A stretch of DNA of 64,000 nucleotides, from contig NC_092672.1 of the NCBI RefSeq assembly GCF_964355755.1, forward strand, positions 20,456,501-20,520,500, read 5' to 3'. Of the stretch, positions 9,670-22,080 are shown in pieces. The number at the start of each line of letters is the position of its first letter. The first letter of the stretch is position 1. The translations under genes and the position numbers were made by a program. Origin of the DNA: Antedon mediterranea (taxonomy: Eukaryota > Echinodermata > Crinoidea > Comatulida > Antedonidae). The notes under the pieces were generated by a model, which was not told the DNA's origin, did no database searches, and saw only the letters and a program-made list of their open reading frames with translations.

Positions 9670-12161
9670 AGATGTATTGTCCCCCTGAAAAAATTTTTTT
9701 TTTCAATATTTTTGTTGAATAGGCCATTTTAATTGCACATAAAAATTATTCACTTTGACCTCAATTTGGATTGAAAAAAATAATTTTGTACACGGGAAAA
9801 TCGCAATTTAATGCAAAAATTAACCAACCGGAAGCTATTTGTCTGGAAGACAAATGTGTTCCGGTTTAATTTAACCCTTGACCTGAGTTTGCTCATAAAT
9901 ATTCATATTGTATGGATACATCGTGTGGATGATGATGCTTTCCAAATCAACAGCCAACAACGATAGCAATGCATGCGTGCGAGAGAGTCGAGTAGTGATG
10001 ATGCGAGACGAATCTTGAAGAAAACACGAAAACTATAGCTAGCAGAATGCTAAGTTAGAATTACAGTTGGTAACTTTGATGTTGAATCTTTTTCATTTAG
10101 GTGAGTTTTTGTTTCGCTAACAGGAGAGGCCTAGCTAGGCCTAGGCCCAAATTTGCTGCTACTGTACTACTAGTCTACTACTACTACTAGCACTGACCAG
10201 GGAGTTGTTACTCCCTGCACTGACAGCCTAACTGCTGCCTACTTCTGTCTCTAGAAGTAGAGTGTAGTAGGCCTAGGCAGTACACTGCTAGCTAGGTCTA
10301 CAGTAGACCACCACCAGAAGGGATGTATTTTTGTTTTAATCATGATGAATTGGTTTAATGTTTAAAGATTTCAACTATCTATTCGGCAGTGAAAATTAAA
10401 AAAAAAAGAAAATCTAAATATTGTTTTGTTTTGGATGTTTTACTGATGCAATATTTTAAAAATATTTTCTGTATCAAATGCAATAGGTTCAAATTAACAT
10501 TCCGCAAATAAACATTTTATGCAGATATTTTGACACAAATTTCTTTTTTTTTAGGTTGATTGATTGAACAATAAGAGCAAGTAGTGAGAAACATAAAATG
10601 TATCGTACAGTGGCAACATTCACAATTTATTGAAACGTTTCTTACTATTAAAATGACACTTTGTAATGGATGTGAGCGATCTTAGAAGACTATAGCTGTC
10701 GTAATTACTGCTGCCACAATCAACACATTGATAATTAGTAGACAAATTGACACAAAAAACAATACAGGAATTCAATAAGATATACTGTATATACTGTATA
10801 TATTTTATTAACTCCTTTTGCACTGTAATATTTACAGTAAAATTATGAAGTGTAAGTAAATTTTAAGAATTTATCCTGTGTACTGTTGTACTGTAGTAGT
10901 TTTTTTTTATTTATTGAATGTTATGTTTACAAAATAATATACTGTACATATAATACAAAAAAAATTATACAATATTTTACAAGCTGGACAAGAACATATT
11001 GGCCGAATGCAGCAGGAGAGTCAGAAATATTTTTCCTGCAATATCCAATCATATTCCAATACCGAGTCTATCATTGTTGTCTTTGGGTGACCTCTGTTCC
11101 AGTCTTCATCAGCTCAACGTCTTTAAAAAAAGTAAAAGCAAAGTATGAAAATCTGGAAAAAATAGATCATGCATATTTAGTTCAAAATTGGGCTAGTGAA
11201 ATTGCTTACTTTGACATAGTCAAATAAGTATACTGTACTACCTTTTTATGGTAATTAAAACACATTACTTATAATGTTATAACTTATAAAAAGAGAAAAT
11301 AAATATTTGACTTACTACAGTACAGAGAACATTTGTTTGTGTTGTAAAATGGCTAAGCTGGCTTTTCCCCTATGTCTACTTGTACAGTGCTGCTGGAAGG
11401 TTCTCAATTTCAGGCTTGTATTGCAACCATTTTCTCTGAAAAATGTTTGTTTTATTTTTATCATAAAAATTAGTTAAACGAGCTTCAACTGTAAATATAT
11501 ATGGTACAGCAAGCTGGCTGTATTTTCGGAATGTAGCTAAGATTGATGGCATATAGCCTAGGCCAGTCTATGAAGAGTACAATGTATAGGGCCTAGCTGG
11601 GCATCTTCTGTAGGGACCCGATTGTCACAGTCTGCTTGCTACTAGCCTACCAGCATGTATTAATTATTCTAGGCCTAGGCCCTAGCCCTAAACGGAAAAA
11701 ATCCCAGGCTAAGTTAATTAATTTACCTTCATGTTATTATTGCGTTATATATATTATTATATTTAAAATAACCGTCTAGGCCTACCTACCGACAAATTAA
11801 CAGCTCAGCTTTACATATTTATACGATCAGGCCAGGGAAACCCACAGTCGAGTCGCGTCGATCTCTGGTGGTGTTGTTGTACATACAACGTGCATCGTCC
11901 ATTGTTAGATCAGATCTCTGCTGTGTGGATGCTCATTAACATATCATGCATATGTATGAGTTAGCTCTACCGGCCTAATTTCTGAGCCGATGAGTTCGAA
12001 AAAATGGTAAACTTATTTTGATTTTATTATAAGCGAAATCAATATTTTTTTCGGATTTTTTTTCGGTGGAAGTGAATAACTTTATGTTAACTACAAAACG
12101 GTCTATTCAAAATTTGATTTTTTTCATCTTTATTTTTCATTTTTTGGGGGACAATACATCT
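9670..12161. mobile_element. TIR element flanked by TTAA, about 2.5 kb
   Basis: Both ends carry AGATGTATTGTCCCCC in opposite orientation. Similarity continues imperfectly for about 100 bp on each side (for example TTGAATAGRCC and TTATTCACTT). TTAA lies immediately outside each end (9666-9669 and 12162-12165), consistent with a TTAA target site as in piggyBac or Kolobok, though no transposase is visible. The interior is non-coding, with TAGGCCTA-type palindromes at 10130-10290 and 11570-11690. It is probably a non-autonomous element or a decayed parent. Confidence 0.6.
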
Positions 12162-12189
12162 TTAATTGTTGAATAATTTGTAAAAAGTA

Positions 12190-12370
12190 TTTAATATATT
12201 GTTGGTGGAAAATGTTTTAATAAACAAACGAAAATAAAGAACTGATTGTAAAATTGTTGGAAAAATGTTTTATTAAAACGAAAAAAAGAACTAATTGTAA
12301 CATATTGTTGGAAATGTTTAATAAACAACAATAAAAGAAACTGCTTTAGTTGTTGGAAAATGATAGAAAG
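12190..12370. repeat. Imperfect tandem repeat, about 58-bp unit, 3 copies
   Basis: Three AT-rich copies each contain TTGTTGGAAA, TGTTTWATAAA, AAAGAACTRATTGTAA. They are diverged and of no coding significance. Confidence 0.6.
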
Positions 12371-12705
12371 AACATAAACGGCCATCTCTTACAGAGGCCT
12401 ATTTAGTTCATTGTTGGCAAACTGCTTTCAGTGGTTTATTCAATTCATCGTAAACTGGATTCAATTTGTCTTCCACACGTTTCATCCACTCAGCAATTTC
12501 AGGCTGGTTCTTCAGTAAACTTTTACCAGATGGACAGGCAAACGGTTGAACAACCTGAAAAAATTTTAGAAATACTATTAATATATATGAAATATTTTAA
12601 TGGGCACAAATGAAATGTTTTCTTACTAATACATGCACTAATCATTTAACATAAACTCCAAATATTTAGAATTTCATTTTTTAATCAATATATTGTTTCA
12701 GTTTG

Positions 12706-13372
12706 ATGAATAAACAACGCTATGACAAAAATGCATCTTATAAAATCAAACAATGCTCCTTCAGAAGGTTGTCCGTTGATGGTTAATGAATAAAGAGCGA
12801 TAGGATGATTTGGACAATGGGAATGTATCGTATAAAATAAACTATAGCTCCGTCAGAAGGTTATCCGTTGATGGTTAATGAATAAAGAGCGATAGGATGG
12901 TTTGGACAATGGGAATGTATCGTATAAAATCAACTAGGCCTATAGCTCTCTCAGAAGATTGTCCGTTGGTGGTGAATGAATAGAGAGCGATAGGATGATT
13001 TGGACAATGGGAATGTCTCGTATAAAATCAATTATAGCTCCCTAAGAAGATTGTCCGTTGATGGTTTATGAATAAAGAGCGATAGCACGATTTGGACAAT
13101 GGGAATGTACGGTATCGTATAAAATTAACTATAGCTCCGTCGGAAGGTTGTCCGTTGATGGTTGATGAATAAAGAGCGATAGGATGATTTGGACAATGGG
13201 AATGTATCGTATAAAATGAACTATAGCTCCTTCACAAGGTTGTCCGTTGATGGTTAATGAATAAAGAGCGATAGGATGATTTGGACAATGGGAATGTCTC
13301 GTATAAAATCAACTATAGCTCCTTCAGAAAGTTGTCCGTTGGTGGTTAATGAATAAAAGAGCGATAGGATAA
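12706..13372. repeat. Minisatellite, about 92-bp unit, 7 copies
   Basis: Units carry TTGTCCGTTGATGGTTAATG, AAAGAGCGATAGGATG and TTTGGACAATGGGAATGT. Unit starts fall at about 12769, 12861, 12959, 13051, 13148, 13240 and 13332, so spacing alternates between 92 and 97-98 bp because some copies carry a short insertion. A partial unit precedes the array. The period is not a multiple of three and no frame persists. Confidence 0.9.
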
Positions 13373-15313
13373 ATTATTATTTGCAAATATTTTTATGTTG
13401 CTTTTGTTTTTCCTTTCATTATTTTGCTCAGTTGTTTTATTGTTTTATTTTGGTTGCACCACTAACGACAGTGTGTGCCACTGATAAAAAAAAGTGATGA
13501 CCAATAAATAAATATGTCTAGGATGTCAATATAAATTTGTATTGTATTTGAAATAAATAATTAGAAGGTATTATAAATGCATATTATCATTTATTTATAG
13601 GTCAGCTGGTGCGTTTACAATCGTTAATCCATCCATATCTAGGAAGATATATACACCAGGCCTAGAGAACCAATTACGGTTATTTAAATAAACGCCAATT
13701 GAATAAGCAACCGCCCCACCCCCTCTCCCCATAAAACATCCCTTGTAATAAACGCCTCTTGACTCTTGAATGTAGTCTATTTCGAATATAGTGTATGGTT
13801 TAGGCTAATCGTAAGCTTGTTATGAACTAATCAAGTTCTACTACTCTAAATTGCATATTTGTTTATGTAGGATGTAGGCCTACAAGGCAGGCAATGCAAT
13901 TTATTTTAGAGTGATTTCATTTTGTATATGTTTTAAATTGTATCTTATTGTTATTGCTATTATTCGCCAGTTTCATAATGTGTTTTTGTTTATGTTTTAA
14001 TGTTTATCATATTATGGAAAAATAAATATTAGCAGTATCAGCACTTATTCTTTTTATTAACTATACCTACAGAAAACGTCGTTTATAATGCTTTTGCTAA
14101 ATAAGTAGAAAATACGAATTAGCAATTTACACCCACGCTAAGGTAAATACAGACTGGCACTTTAACAATGTGTGAAATATGGTGTTCCAAGTTAACTAGC
14201 CAGAGAAATAAATGGTAGGCCCAGTACTTACATCATTGTAAGATATCAACAAACTGGCCAGTTTTACCGTGACTATCTGCTGCCACCAAGCACTCGACAT
14301 TCTACGCATACGATTACAGACTGTGCTTGTTATTAGCAGAAGGGTCATCAGATCCCCCTCCTGGAATTGACATTCGTTATAGTTTAGTTACCTACGAGTA
14401 AGTTATGTTGTAATTAATGAATAACAATAATTCTTCTCTTTAGTGCTATTTTAAAACGTTGGGAAGAATATTAATGATGCCTGTCTATTTAACTTAAAAT
14501 CAAGAAATGTCATTTTTTTAAATACATTTATCTTGTACATTAAATCTAGTATCCAGTTGTGATTGATTCTTGCTATACAGCTGCAATATCAATAATTTGT
14601 AGTGCTGGTTTTTCTATCTTAAACTTATATAAACCACAATGTATTCTTGCTAGTAACAATACTCATAAACATAAAGTTATAAAAAGTACAAGAACTTTGT
14701 TATCGATATTCTTTCGTAAAAAATAAATCGATCTTGTAGGCTTACAAGCAAACCGGAAGTTTGATAAAGCAAACATTCATATTGTTCTGCTTTACACACC
14801 TTGAGAAAAATAATGCAATCGTGAATAACAAACCAGGGAGTTCAACTCCCTGAACAAACTGATACGTACAAAAACTGGCGGTGCTTGTTTTCTCTTTAAG
14901 TTTTAAATAGCACAGTGTATTATTGCTCCAATATGAATAATATAAGGAAGTTATACAAAGTACAATAACAGGCGTCTCATTGTTACCGATCTCTTCTCCA
15001 ATAAACAAATCTTTCTAGTACCGGTAAATCGGAAGTGTGGTAATTGTAAAAGAACAAAATGAAACACATTTATGCTCCAAATATTATTTGTTTTACAGCT
15101 TTATATAAGGCAGCTTTAAAAGTTCAATAATATTTACTGATTAATTTTGTTTTATAAATACTAATAATTCGCAGAAAAAGGCGCAGCTTAAAAGAAAAAT
15201 GAAATTAAGTTCTGATGAGTATAGGCCTATTGTTATACCGATAAGGAAGTAACAGTAGACCTACAATAATAATAGTACTAAGAAAACATAACATCAATTA
15301 CATTGCTTGTCTT
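13373..15313. other. Non-coding, no recognised element
   Basis: AT-rich sequence. Small hairpins occur, for example AGGGAGTTCAACTCCCTG near 14833. A stretch with ATAAACGCC near 13690 resembles text inside the Helitron copies. No convincing exon was found. Confidence 0.5.
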
Positions 15314-15626
15314 CGTTCGGCTGATCAAAACCTACTACTTGTTCCTAGAATTAACACCAAATCTTATGGACAAAGGTCTTTTATGTTCTCTGTTGCTTCT
15401 CTTTGGAATTCTCTCCCTCGTCATTTTACTCATTCAACTGCTATTTTTAAAAAAGAACTTAAAACGCATCTTTTTAACATCAAATATAAGCGCCTTTGAT
15501 TTTTACTTTGGTTTAGTTGATTCTGGCGCTATACAAATACCTAAATTATTATTATTATTATTATTATTATATTATTATTATTATTATTATTGTTATTATT
15601 AGTGTTATTATTATTATTATTATTAC
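15314..15626 (+). mobile_element. 5'-truncated CR1/L2-type LINE 3' end with (TTA)n tail
   Basis: Frame 15314-15499 reads SYGQRSFMFSVASLWNSLP, then STAIFKKELKTHLF and a stop. This is the same reverse-transcriptase C-terminal signature as at 1472-1809 but from a clearly different family. After the stop the 3' UTR runs GGCGCTATACAAATACC and ends in a long TTA/ATT microsatellite (15543-15626). Only about 60 codons remain. The long-looking frames over the microsatellite are artefacts. Confidence 0.85.
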
Positions 15627-16880
15627 AGTTGATTGTACATTACAGGGATCAATTTGGCCGCGCCCTGGTTGGAAACTTTTATATTATATACAATATTTAG
15701 GTTTTTTTTATTCATGCAGGTTTGTTTACCGTGCCTCACAATGTTATGTTATGTCCGTTCATTTTTTTTTATTAAATCGAAAACAAAAGGGAATTAGAAT
15801 TTTGAAAGTGTGCAATAAGCAATTATGTCCGATTTTCACTTATATTTTTAATATTATTTTTTATTAGTGTAGGTCTACTGTTCCACGCGTATATTTATAT
15901 TATCAACCCATTGCCAAAAGTAAATAAACCCAGTGTACCAACAGATTTTAGGGCAGTTACAATTACGTCTAACGTTACCGTAAACGTTGAGAAAGATTGA
16001 ATGTATCAAGACTCAAGGAAACATTTGTAATGTAGCCTAGATAAGAACCAATTTGCATCCAGAGCTCAACGATGCTGTTAATTCTTTTCTCCATAATATT
16101 TACCAACGCCTTGATCCAAACAAATTTATGTAAATGGTCTCTTTATCGATTTCCCCAGTGCATTTAACACTATTTTACCTCATATTTTAATTGAGAATGC
16201 GTCAATAATGTCAGTACCCATTGTAGTATATTGTAGGTGATTGTTAATAGACAACATTTTCGGTATAGTAGGAAAGAAATTTACGCGAAAATATCTTTCA
16301 GAACAATTATTCATTGTTGCAAATATTTACGCCTCCATTCTATATAATTATCCAACGATAATATATACTTTACAATTTAATTCCGACTGTAAATGTTGTT
16401 AATGTTGTTTGTGTTATTATTCATACATCTAGATTCGTGGTTGACTTTTTAATAGCTTTGACAGTGCTATACAATTCATTTCATAATTCATCATTTTCGC
16501 CGATTTTTTTTAGCTTGTAATTTGTATTAATTAAACAATTCATACATTCACAATTCTTGAAGATGAACAGGCAAAAAATTAGTTAACATACTTAGTATCT
16601 GTTACTGTACAATATTATTTTCAGATGTTTCCTTTATAAACCTCACTTCCTGAACAAGACCATTAAGTTTACAATTATGAACTATTTCTAATAAGGAAGT
16701 TCATCTTAAATGTGTTGAATTGGTGCAGGATAGGCATTTGTATCCTGTCTCAAGGCTGTCAGGTCAGGTTTTGTTCCATGTAAGTTTACAGTTTTGCTGC
16801 TACCATCGCGTCAAAGGGCGCGTTTATACAACACGCATTACACGCATATTCTACACGCCTACGAGAAGTGTGTTGTATAA
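15627..16880. other. Non-coding; one copy of a roughly 80-bp dispersed repeat
   Basis: No gene is recognised. At 16728-16812 a segment with TCCTGTCTCAAG, TGTAAGTTTACAGTT and TGCTGCTACCATCGCGTC is a single copy of the repeat found three times in tandem at 19735-20015. Confidence 0.5.
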
Positions 16881-17323
16881 CCAAAGATTGTATAGCGCCG
16901 CAAGATAGGCGGACAGGTTATTATTGTGATTTAAATGTAAATGGTTTAAACTTTGCGGTCCGCCTAGAAGTATCTGTGGTTAACCTTCTTGATGAATGAT
17001 TCATGGAAAAGGGAAGAAATTATGTAAACAAAGTAAAATAAAAGTTTCTTTGGGATCTGGACACTTTCCGATTAATTCTGTGTGTTTACATTGATACGTT
17101 TGGTTAGACAACTTCGTTCTTTAACCGAAACATCGTGGATATTGCCTTGACAACGACTTTATTCCAGTTCAAATTTGTCCGCCGGAATGGCGTCCATGGA
17201 TTACAAAGGTCTCACCCAGTTACCTACGAATGGCGTCCATGGATTTACTGGGCGCGTAGTGTTATAAGATAGGAGCTTGGCAACAGTTACCTATCTTGCG
17301 CCGCGGCGCTATACAATCTTTGG
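16881..17323. mobile_element. MITE-like TIR element with TATAA duplication
   Basis: Ends read CCAAAGATTGTATAGCGCCG and its inverse, followed inside by AAGATAGG on both sides. The direct repeat TATAA lies at 16876-16880 and 17324-17328. The element is 443 bp with no coding capacity. The right end carries an extra palindromic GCCGCGGCGC. The superfamily is not clear from the ends. Confidence 0.72.
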
Positions 17324-19734
17324 TATAACAACAAAGGTTATGTTTATGAACATTTAAAGTATCTGGATATGCCAGAGGTCTCTCCTGACAAGGCTAAATC
17401 AAAATTCTCCCTACCGTTTACAGACTTCTAGTTATCCGGCTACTCATGGCCTTATTTTCAGCCTGATTTGCGTGATTATCTCATAAAATACATTGTTTAA
17501 TCCAGCAAACTCCCCTGAGGACAAGCCAACCCTCCAAATTTGCCGGGATGAGGTTGGTCCGGATAACCCAGGTGGTAGTACTCAAAAAAGTCATTAAGGG
17601 TCGTTAAGGCATGATTAATGACCCCAAAAGATGACAAGTTATCCGGATACTTGCTGTTCGTAAACGGGCCCATAGAGATTCCGTGTAATGAGATTTTAAT
17701 TGCAAAAAAGGCTACTTGGCTGAATCCTAAAATTTGGTGGATTCCCGGTCGCCGTTACCGTGTTGGAAGTGTCCTCAGGGTATATTTTGACCTCTCGTTA
17801 AAACAAGTCGTAATATAAATCATGTCATGCGACGTTGCTAACAAGATTGGGCCCATTTATTGCTGCTTCGCTGCCAGCAATCATCCTCCTACCACGTCTT
17901 ACGCCTAGCCATAAATCAGCATTAAATAAGCCAGTGGGTAAATCTTTATGGAATTAATTCAAAAGGAAAGCAATATGCTTAACATTGAATGTGAAAGATA
18001 TAACAATAAAAAAACAAGTATAGAAAAATGGGTAGCTTTAAGAAATACTATTATGTTAATATAAATTCTAATTTGCTCGATTATCAGAAAAGGAATTCAC
18101 AGTGATACGAGTTACAGGTGGTGCTGATCTGATTTAATTCGTTTTATCTTGTATATAAATACATTGTATAATCCGGGTTGTAAAATTAAAACAAACAATT
18201 GAAAATCTCACAAATTCTTTATGTGTAAAATATTTTAAAACGAAGAACATTAATGAAAATAGGAGGCAATACGGAATTCATAAATGTAAAAATGTTACTG
18301 ATGAATTGTAACGACATTGGGAATTAACAAATGTGTTAAATAATATGATTTTATGTAATGACATGAGATAATATAATGAATGTGGATAAAAGTGGTGTTT
18401 GCACCACAAAAGAGAAAAAAAAAGCTATCGATGGAATGGTGGGTACGAAATCCATGATAATTTAGTTACTTATCTAAAATAAATTCGACGGGAACCTGAT
18501 TTTACAAGAGGACCTCTTATATGAGTTTGTGAGGACTCCGTTTATAGAGGACATCTTAATATCTGTCATGTTCTAAAGACTCCTTAATATCAGTTCAAAT
18601 TGATCAGTTCTTTTCTAATGAAGAATCTGGGCAATTTACAATCAAGCAACAACACCACATAATTCTACGTGAATTCTGCTGTACGTGAGCTAGCCTTAAT
18701 ATAATACCGCCTGATTACGGTATATAGGCCTACAGTATTAGCTTCAGAATAAATGACGACGCATTCTACAGATATTAAAACAAAATGAAAATATTAAATT
18801 GGCTTCGTCGAAATGTTGTACCTTGATAGACAGACCCCCAAGCAGACAGCCCACATTACTGTACAGAGACAATCTGCACTGCAGCACAATCTATTGGTTT
18901 TAACTGTACACGCGGTGATTCAACTAAAAGTAGTAAAAACATTTTGGCACACAAGGCGTATCATATAATTTGCGGACCATGACCGAAGCACTTCCGCTTC
19001 GATCTATTCGACGAAAATCAAAAAAGGATAACTATTTTCTGCTTTATATTTAATTTAATGTAATAGCTTGATCTAATAACAGGCGTAACAACACAGAATA
19101 CATATTGTAGTTTAATACTGGCTCAAATATGTTTGTTTTATATAAACTGTATTTTACAAAATTACAATAGAACTTCATTTTGCAATAGTACCTAATTTGG
19201 CGCCTTATCTTAGACGCCAAATTAAGTGCGGTACCTCATTTGGCAGTGGTACCTCATTTGGCGTGACAGGGGCCAACTCGTTCGTAGTGGTAGTAGGCCT
19301 CTATCATTTCCCACTCCAAACAGAAGAAAAAATAACATCGCAAAAATGGCATCTTCTTCCATAGTGTATAGATGAAACAATGAAACCCTTAAAATAACTT
19401 TTATTAAATGAACCGAGAACAAAATTAACACAATGCAAACGTGAACGAATACAATAATGAAAATGGTAAAAACCGCGCGAATACATCGGACAGCGAGGAG
19501 GCGACGATGATTGTTGACAACTCCGCCAATTCAAGCGATCAACGATTTGACCTTTTATCCTAGCATGCACTGCGTGTTGATGAAACTTCCGGTACAACAC
19601 GGTATCGTGATTTCTAGTTTTAGTATAGTAGTACAGTAACAACAGCAAACGTTAAGGTGGGTTGACCTCGGTCCCAACAACACGCTAAAAATTAAAGCCA
19701 TGTTCAAATTTAGGGTGTTGTATAAACACGACCT
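17324..19734. other. Non-coding, nothing recognised
   Basis: No exon, RNA gene or bounded repeat could be supported. Short local repeats such as GGTACCTCATTTGGC (about 19230-19260) occur. GAGGTACCACT and GCCAAATGAAC near 21450 read as related sequence. Confidence 0.45.
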
Positions 19735-20015
19735 TCAAGTCAGAGGTTATTAGCGGATATTATCCTGTCTCAAGATTGTTCAAGTCAAGTTTAGTTCTAG
19801 TAGGCCTATGTAAGTTTACAGTTGCTGCTACCATCGCGTGGATATTATCCTGTCTCAAGATTGTTCAAGTCAAGTTTATGCCTAGGCCTAGGTAGGCCTA
19901 GTTTTATGTAAGTTTACAGTTGCTGCTACCATCTCGTCCAAGTCAGAGGTTATTAGCGGATATTATCCTGTCTCAAGATTGTTCAAGTCAAGTTTAGTTC
20001 TATGTAAGTTTACAG
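19735..20015. repeat. Tandem repeat, about 100-bp unit, about 3 copies
   Basis: Each copy contains ATTATCCTGTCTCAAG, TTCAAGTCAAGTTT and TGTAAGTTTACAG. The first and third also contain GTCAGAGGTTATTAGCGG. A single copy is found at 16728-16812. Confidence 0.75.
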
Positions 20016-20784
20016 TGTTATTCAAGTTTACAAACGCTACCCAGGCTACTTTCAAATACAATTATTTGGATTTAATCGTTTTACTTTATAGTGATTTAAT
20101 GTTCAATTTGTTAGCAGATAAAAGGTATGTTATTTCTACATTATATTACTCTATGTTTAGAACGAGATTATTCACACTTCTAGTTCATTCGGCGTGAGTA
20201 GCAACAAATTGACGACAATCATCACCCCTAAGTTGAAACATTGAATCAAATATCAACAAAATATACAATTGTGTTTATTTGCATGGTATCGCACACGTCA
20301 TTGTCTTACAACAATTAAATAATTTTAGGGTGGGACAGTACCTAATTATAACATTCGTATCGAGCAACCCACCAGGGATTTAGTATTATAGGTCGTAACA
20401 GCCGTCCCACCCGATCTTGGTCAGTTTTAAACATTTGAAAATAATTGAAAATCTAAACTTATACAATGTACCACAAATAACATTTTGTTGCCATAGGCTA
20501 TGCCAGGCCTAATTACAAGAACAGTTCTAATATTCCAATAACGGGGCCACCAGGACGAGGAAGCTTGACACTTATTAAGCATGTGTGAATATTGTATGAA
20601 TAAATATTACAATAGAACTATACTGTATGTATGTATGCATCTACGGTGTCTCTTATTAAGCATGTGTGTTGAATTGTATATATGCTGTGTGTACAGTTAT
20701 AGTTTACCGTATTTTCTACACTTAATTTCGGACAGAGACTAACTAAACCTTTTCGACATCCAGGAATTATTATAGAATATTATA
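20016..20784. other. Non-coding, nothing recognised
   Basis: AT-rich sequence with no supported exon. A short direct repeat around ATTAAGCATGTGTG occurs near 20575 and 20652. Confidence 0.4.
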
Positions 20785-20905
20785 TATTATAGAATTGATG
20801 GAGTGGAGTTGTGGCTACCAATTCAAGGGTCCTGGGTTCAAGTCCTGTCATATGTCAGGATTTTTTCTAATGACAAATTACAACTCCACTCCCAAAGGCT
20901 TGTAA
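20785..20905 (+). repeat. tRNA-derived SINE-like sequence
   Basis: TGGAGTGGAGTTGTGGC is followed 20-30 nt later by CTGGGTTCAAGTCCTG, a good B-box for internal RNA polymerase III initiation. The body does not fold as a functional tRNA. A related copy in the other orientation is at 21960-22080. Both place GTGGAG..TG before the B-box. Confidence 0.5.
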
Positions 20906-21299
20906 TAAGACTTTGTTTATGTAGAGCATAAGTTTCCTAAACAGAAAGAAAGTTATGAAGATGAGATAAATTATAAAATAAAATTAATATTAATCCCTAC
21001 CGTTTCTCGACCCTCAGTCACCGAGATTAATTTGTTTAGCATTGGGAGTACATTAACATAAAGTATGTCAATTAAGGTCCAGGGACCACCAAATGGCCAT
21101 TTGTAAGTTTCTATCTCTTTACCAACTTTCAAGGAAGTGGCCCAAATAAATACGCTCAAATTGAATTAGATAGTATTTATAAGCATTTATATACATCCAC
21201 ATCGTATTTTCGATTTGTTTGTCATCATTATCAACTGTCTTTTACGTTTTCTATTACTTTTATTTTGTTTATGTGCTTGTGGAATTAACATTTTTTTAG

Positions 21300-21870
21300 A
21301 TGACAGAGATACCACCTAATTTCACTATCATGGGATGCCCATTGACATCCTTATACCAATATCACCAGCGACAGACATTTTGTCTGCTGCAATAGGCCCG
21401 TCAGACTCGCCGAGGGAGGGCCTAAAAATGGGGTTAGCATAGAATAGTGAGGTACCACTCAAAATTAATGCCAAATGAACAAGTTGTGTTCATACAATAC
21501 TAAATGGGTAACGACAGACTAATTGTCTGCTGCACCACAAGTGCCAGACACCCTAAAGTTTGACTGGAGACCCCCTTCCCCCAACTAGCCTAGATTAGAT
21601 ATTGTAGATACCACCAGCAACCAAGATAGTGGTTGTCTTATAGGCCATTTCATATTCATTACAGGTTGGTTGCTGGTGGTACAGTATCTACAATATCTAA
21701 GGTTACATATGGTATACTTATGGTAAGGGGAGTCTCTAGTTAAACTTTAGAGGGGTCTGCCAGGGCCAAGGATAGTGTAATAGGTCATTTCGTATTCCTT
21801 ACAATGTGCTAAATCATATAACATCGGTTGCTGTCGTTGGTGATATTGGTATATATGGTATATATACATG
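21300..21870. repeat. Foldback (nested palindromic) sequence
   Basis: Inverted arms close on a centre near 21650. AGATATTGTAGATAC and CACCAGCAACC on the left mirror GGTTGCTGGTGG and GTATCTACAATATCT on the right. Further out CTAAAGTTT and GAGACCCCC mirror GGGGAGTCTC and AAACTTTAG. Furthest out CCAATATCACCAGCGACAG mirrors TGTCGTTGGTGATATTGG. The arms are imperfect, so it is not an assembly artefact of very recent origin. Confidence 0.65.
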
Positions 21871-21959
21871 GTTACGTAAACAAGAATAGAAAAAAAAAAA
21901 TCGCTTATCGTAGAGTATATAATAAGCATCATTCAGTTAAACTAAGTCTCATTTGAGGC

Positions 21960-22080
21960 TTAGGGAGTGAAAGAGTGTGAGTTATAACCATATATGGCAC
22001 TAAATCAGGATTGAACCCCGGACCTTGGGATTGGAAGGCAAACACCAACCTCCATGATACAGCTCCACTCCAATGGCTGT
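21960..22080 (-). repeat. tRNA-derived SINE-like sequence
   Basis: Read on the - strand it has GGAGTGGAGCTGTATCATGG and then CGGGGTTCAATCCTG, a B-box match. It is related to the sequence at 20785-20905. Confidence 0.5.

Noticed and set aside
11985-12005. CCGATGAGTTCGAAAA resembling a hammerhead ribozyme core
   Set aside because: The conserved CTGATGA core has a C in place of T, the intervening stem is only two bases, and no matching outer stems are evident.
15517-15867. 116-codon frame rich in Tyr and Ile
   Set aside because: It is translation of a TTA/ATT microsatellite at the end of a LINE fragment.
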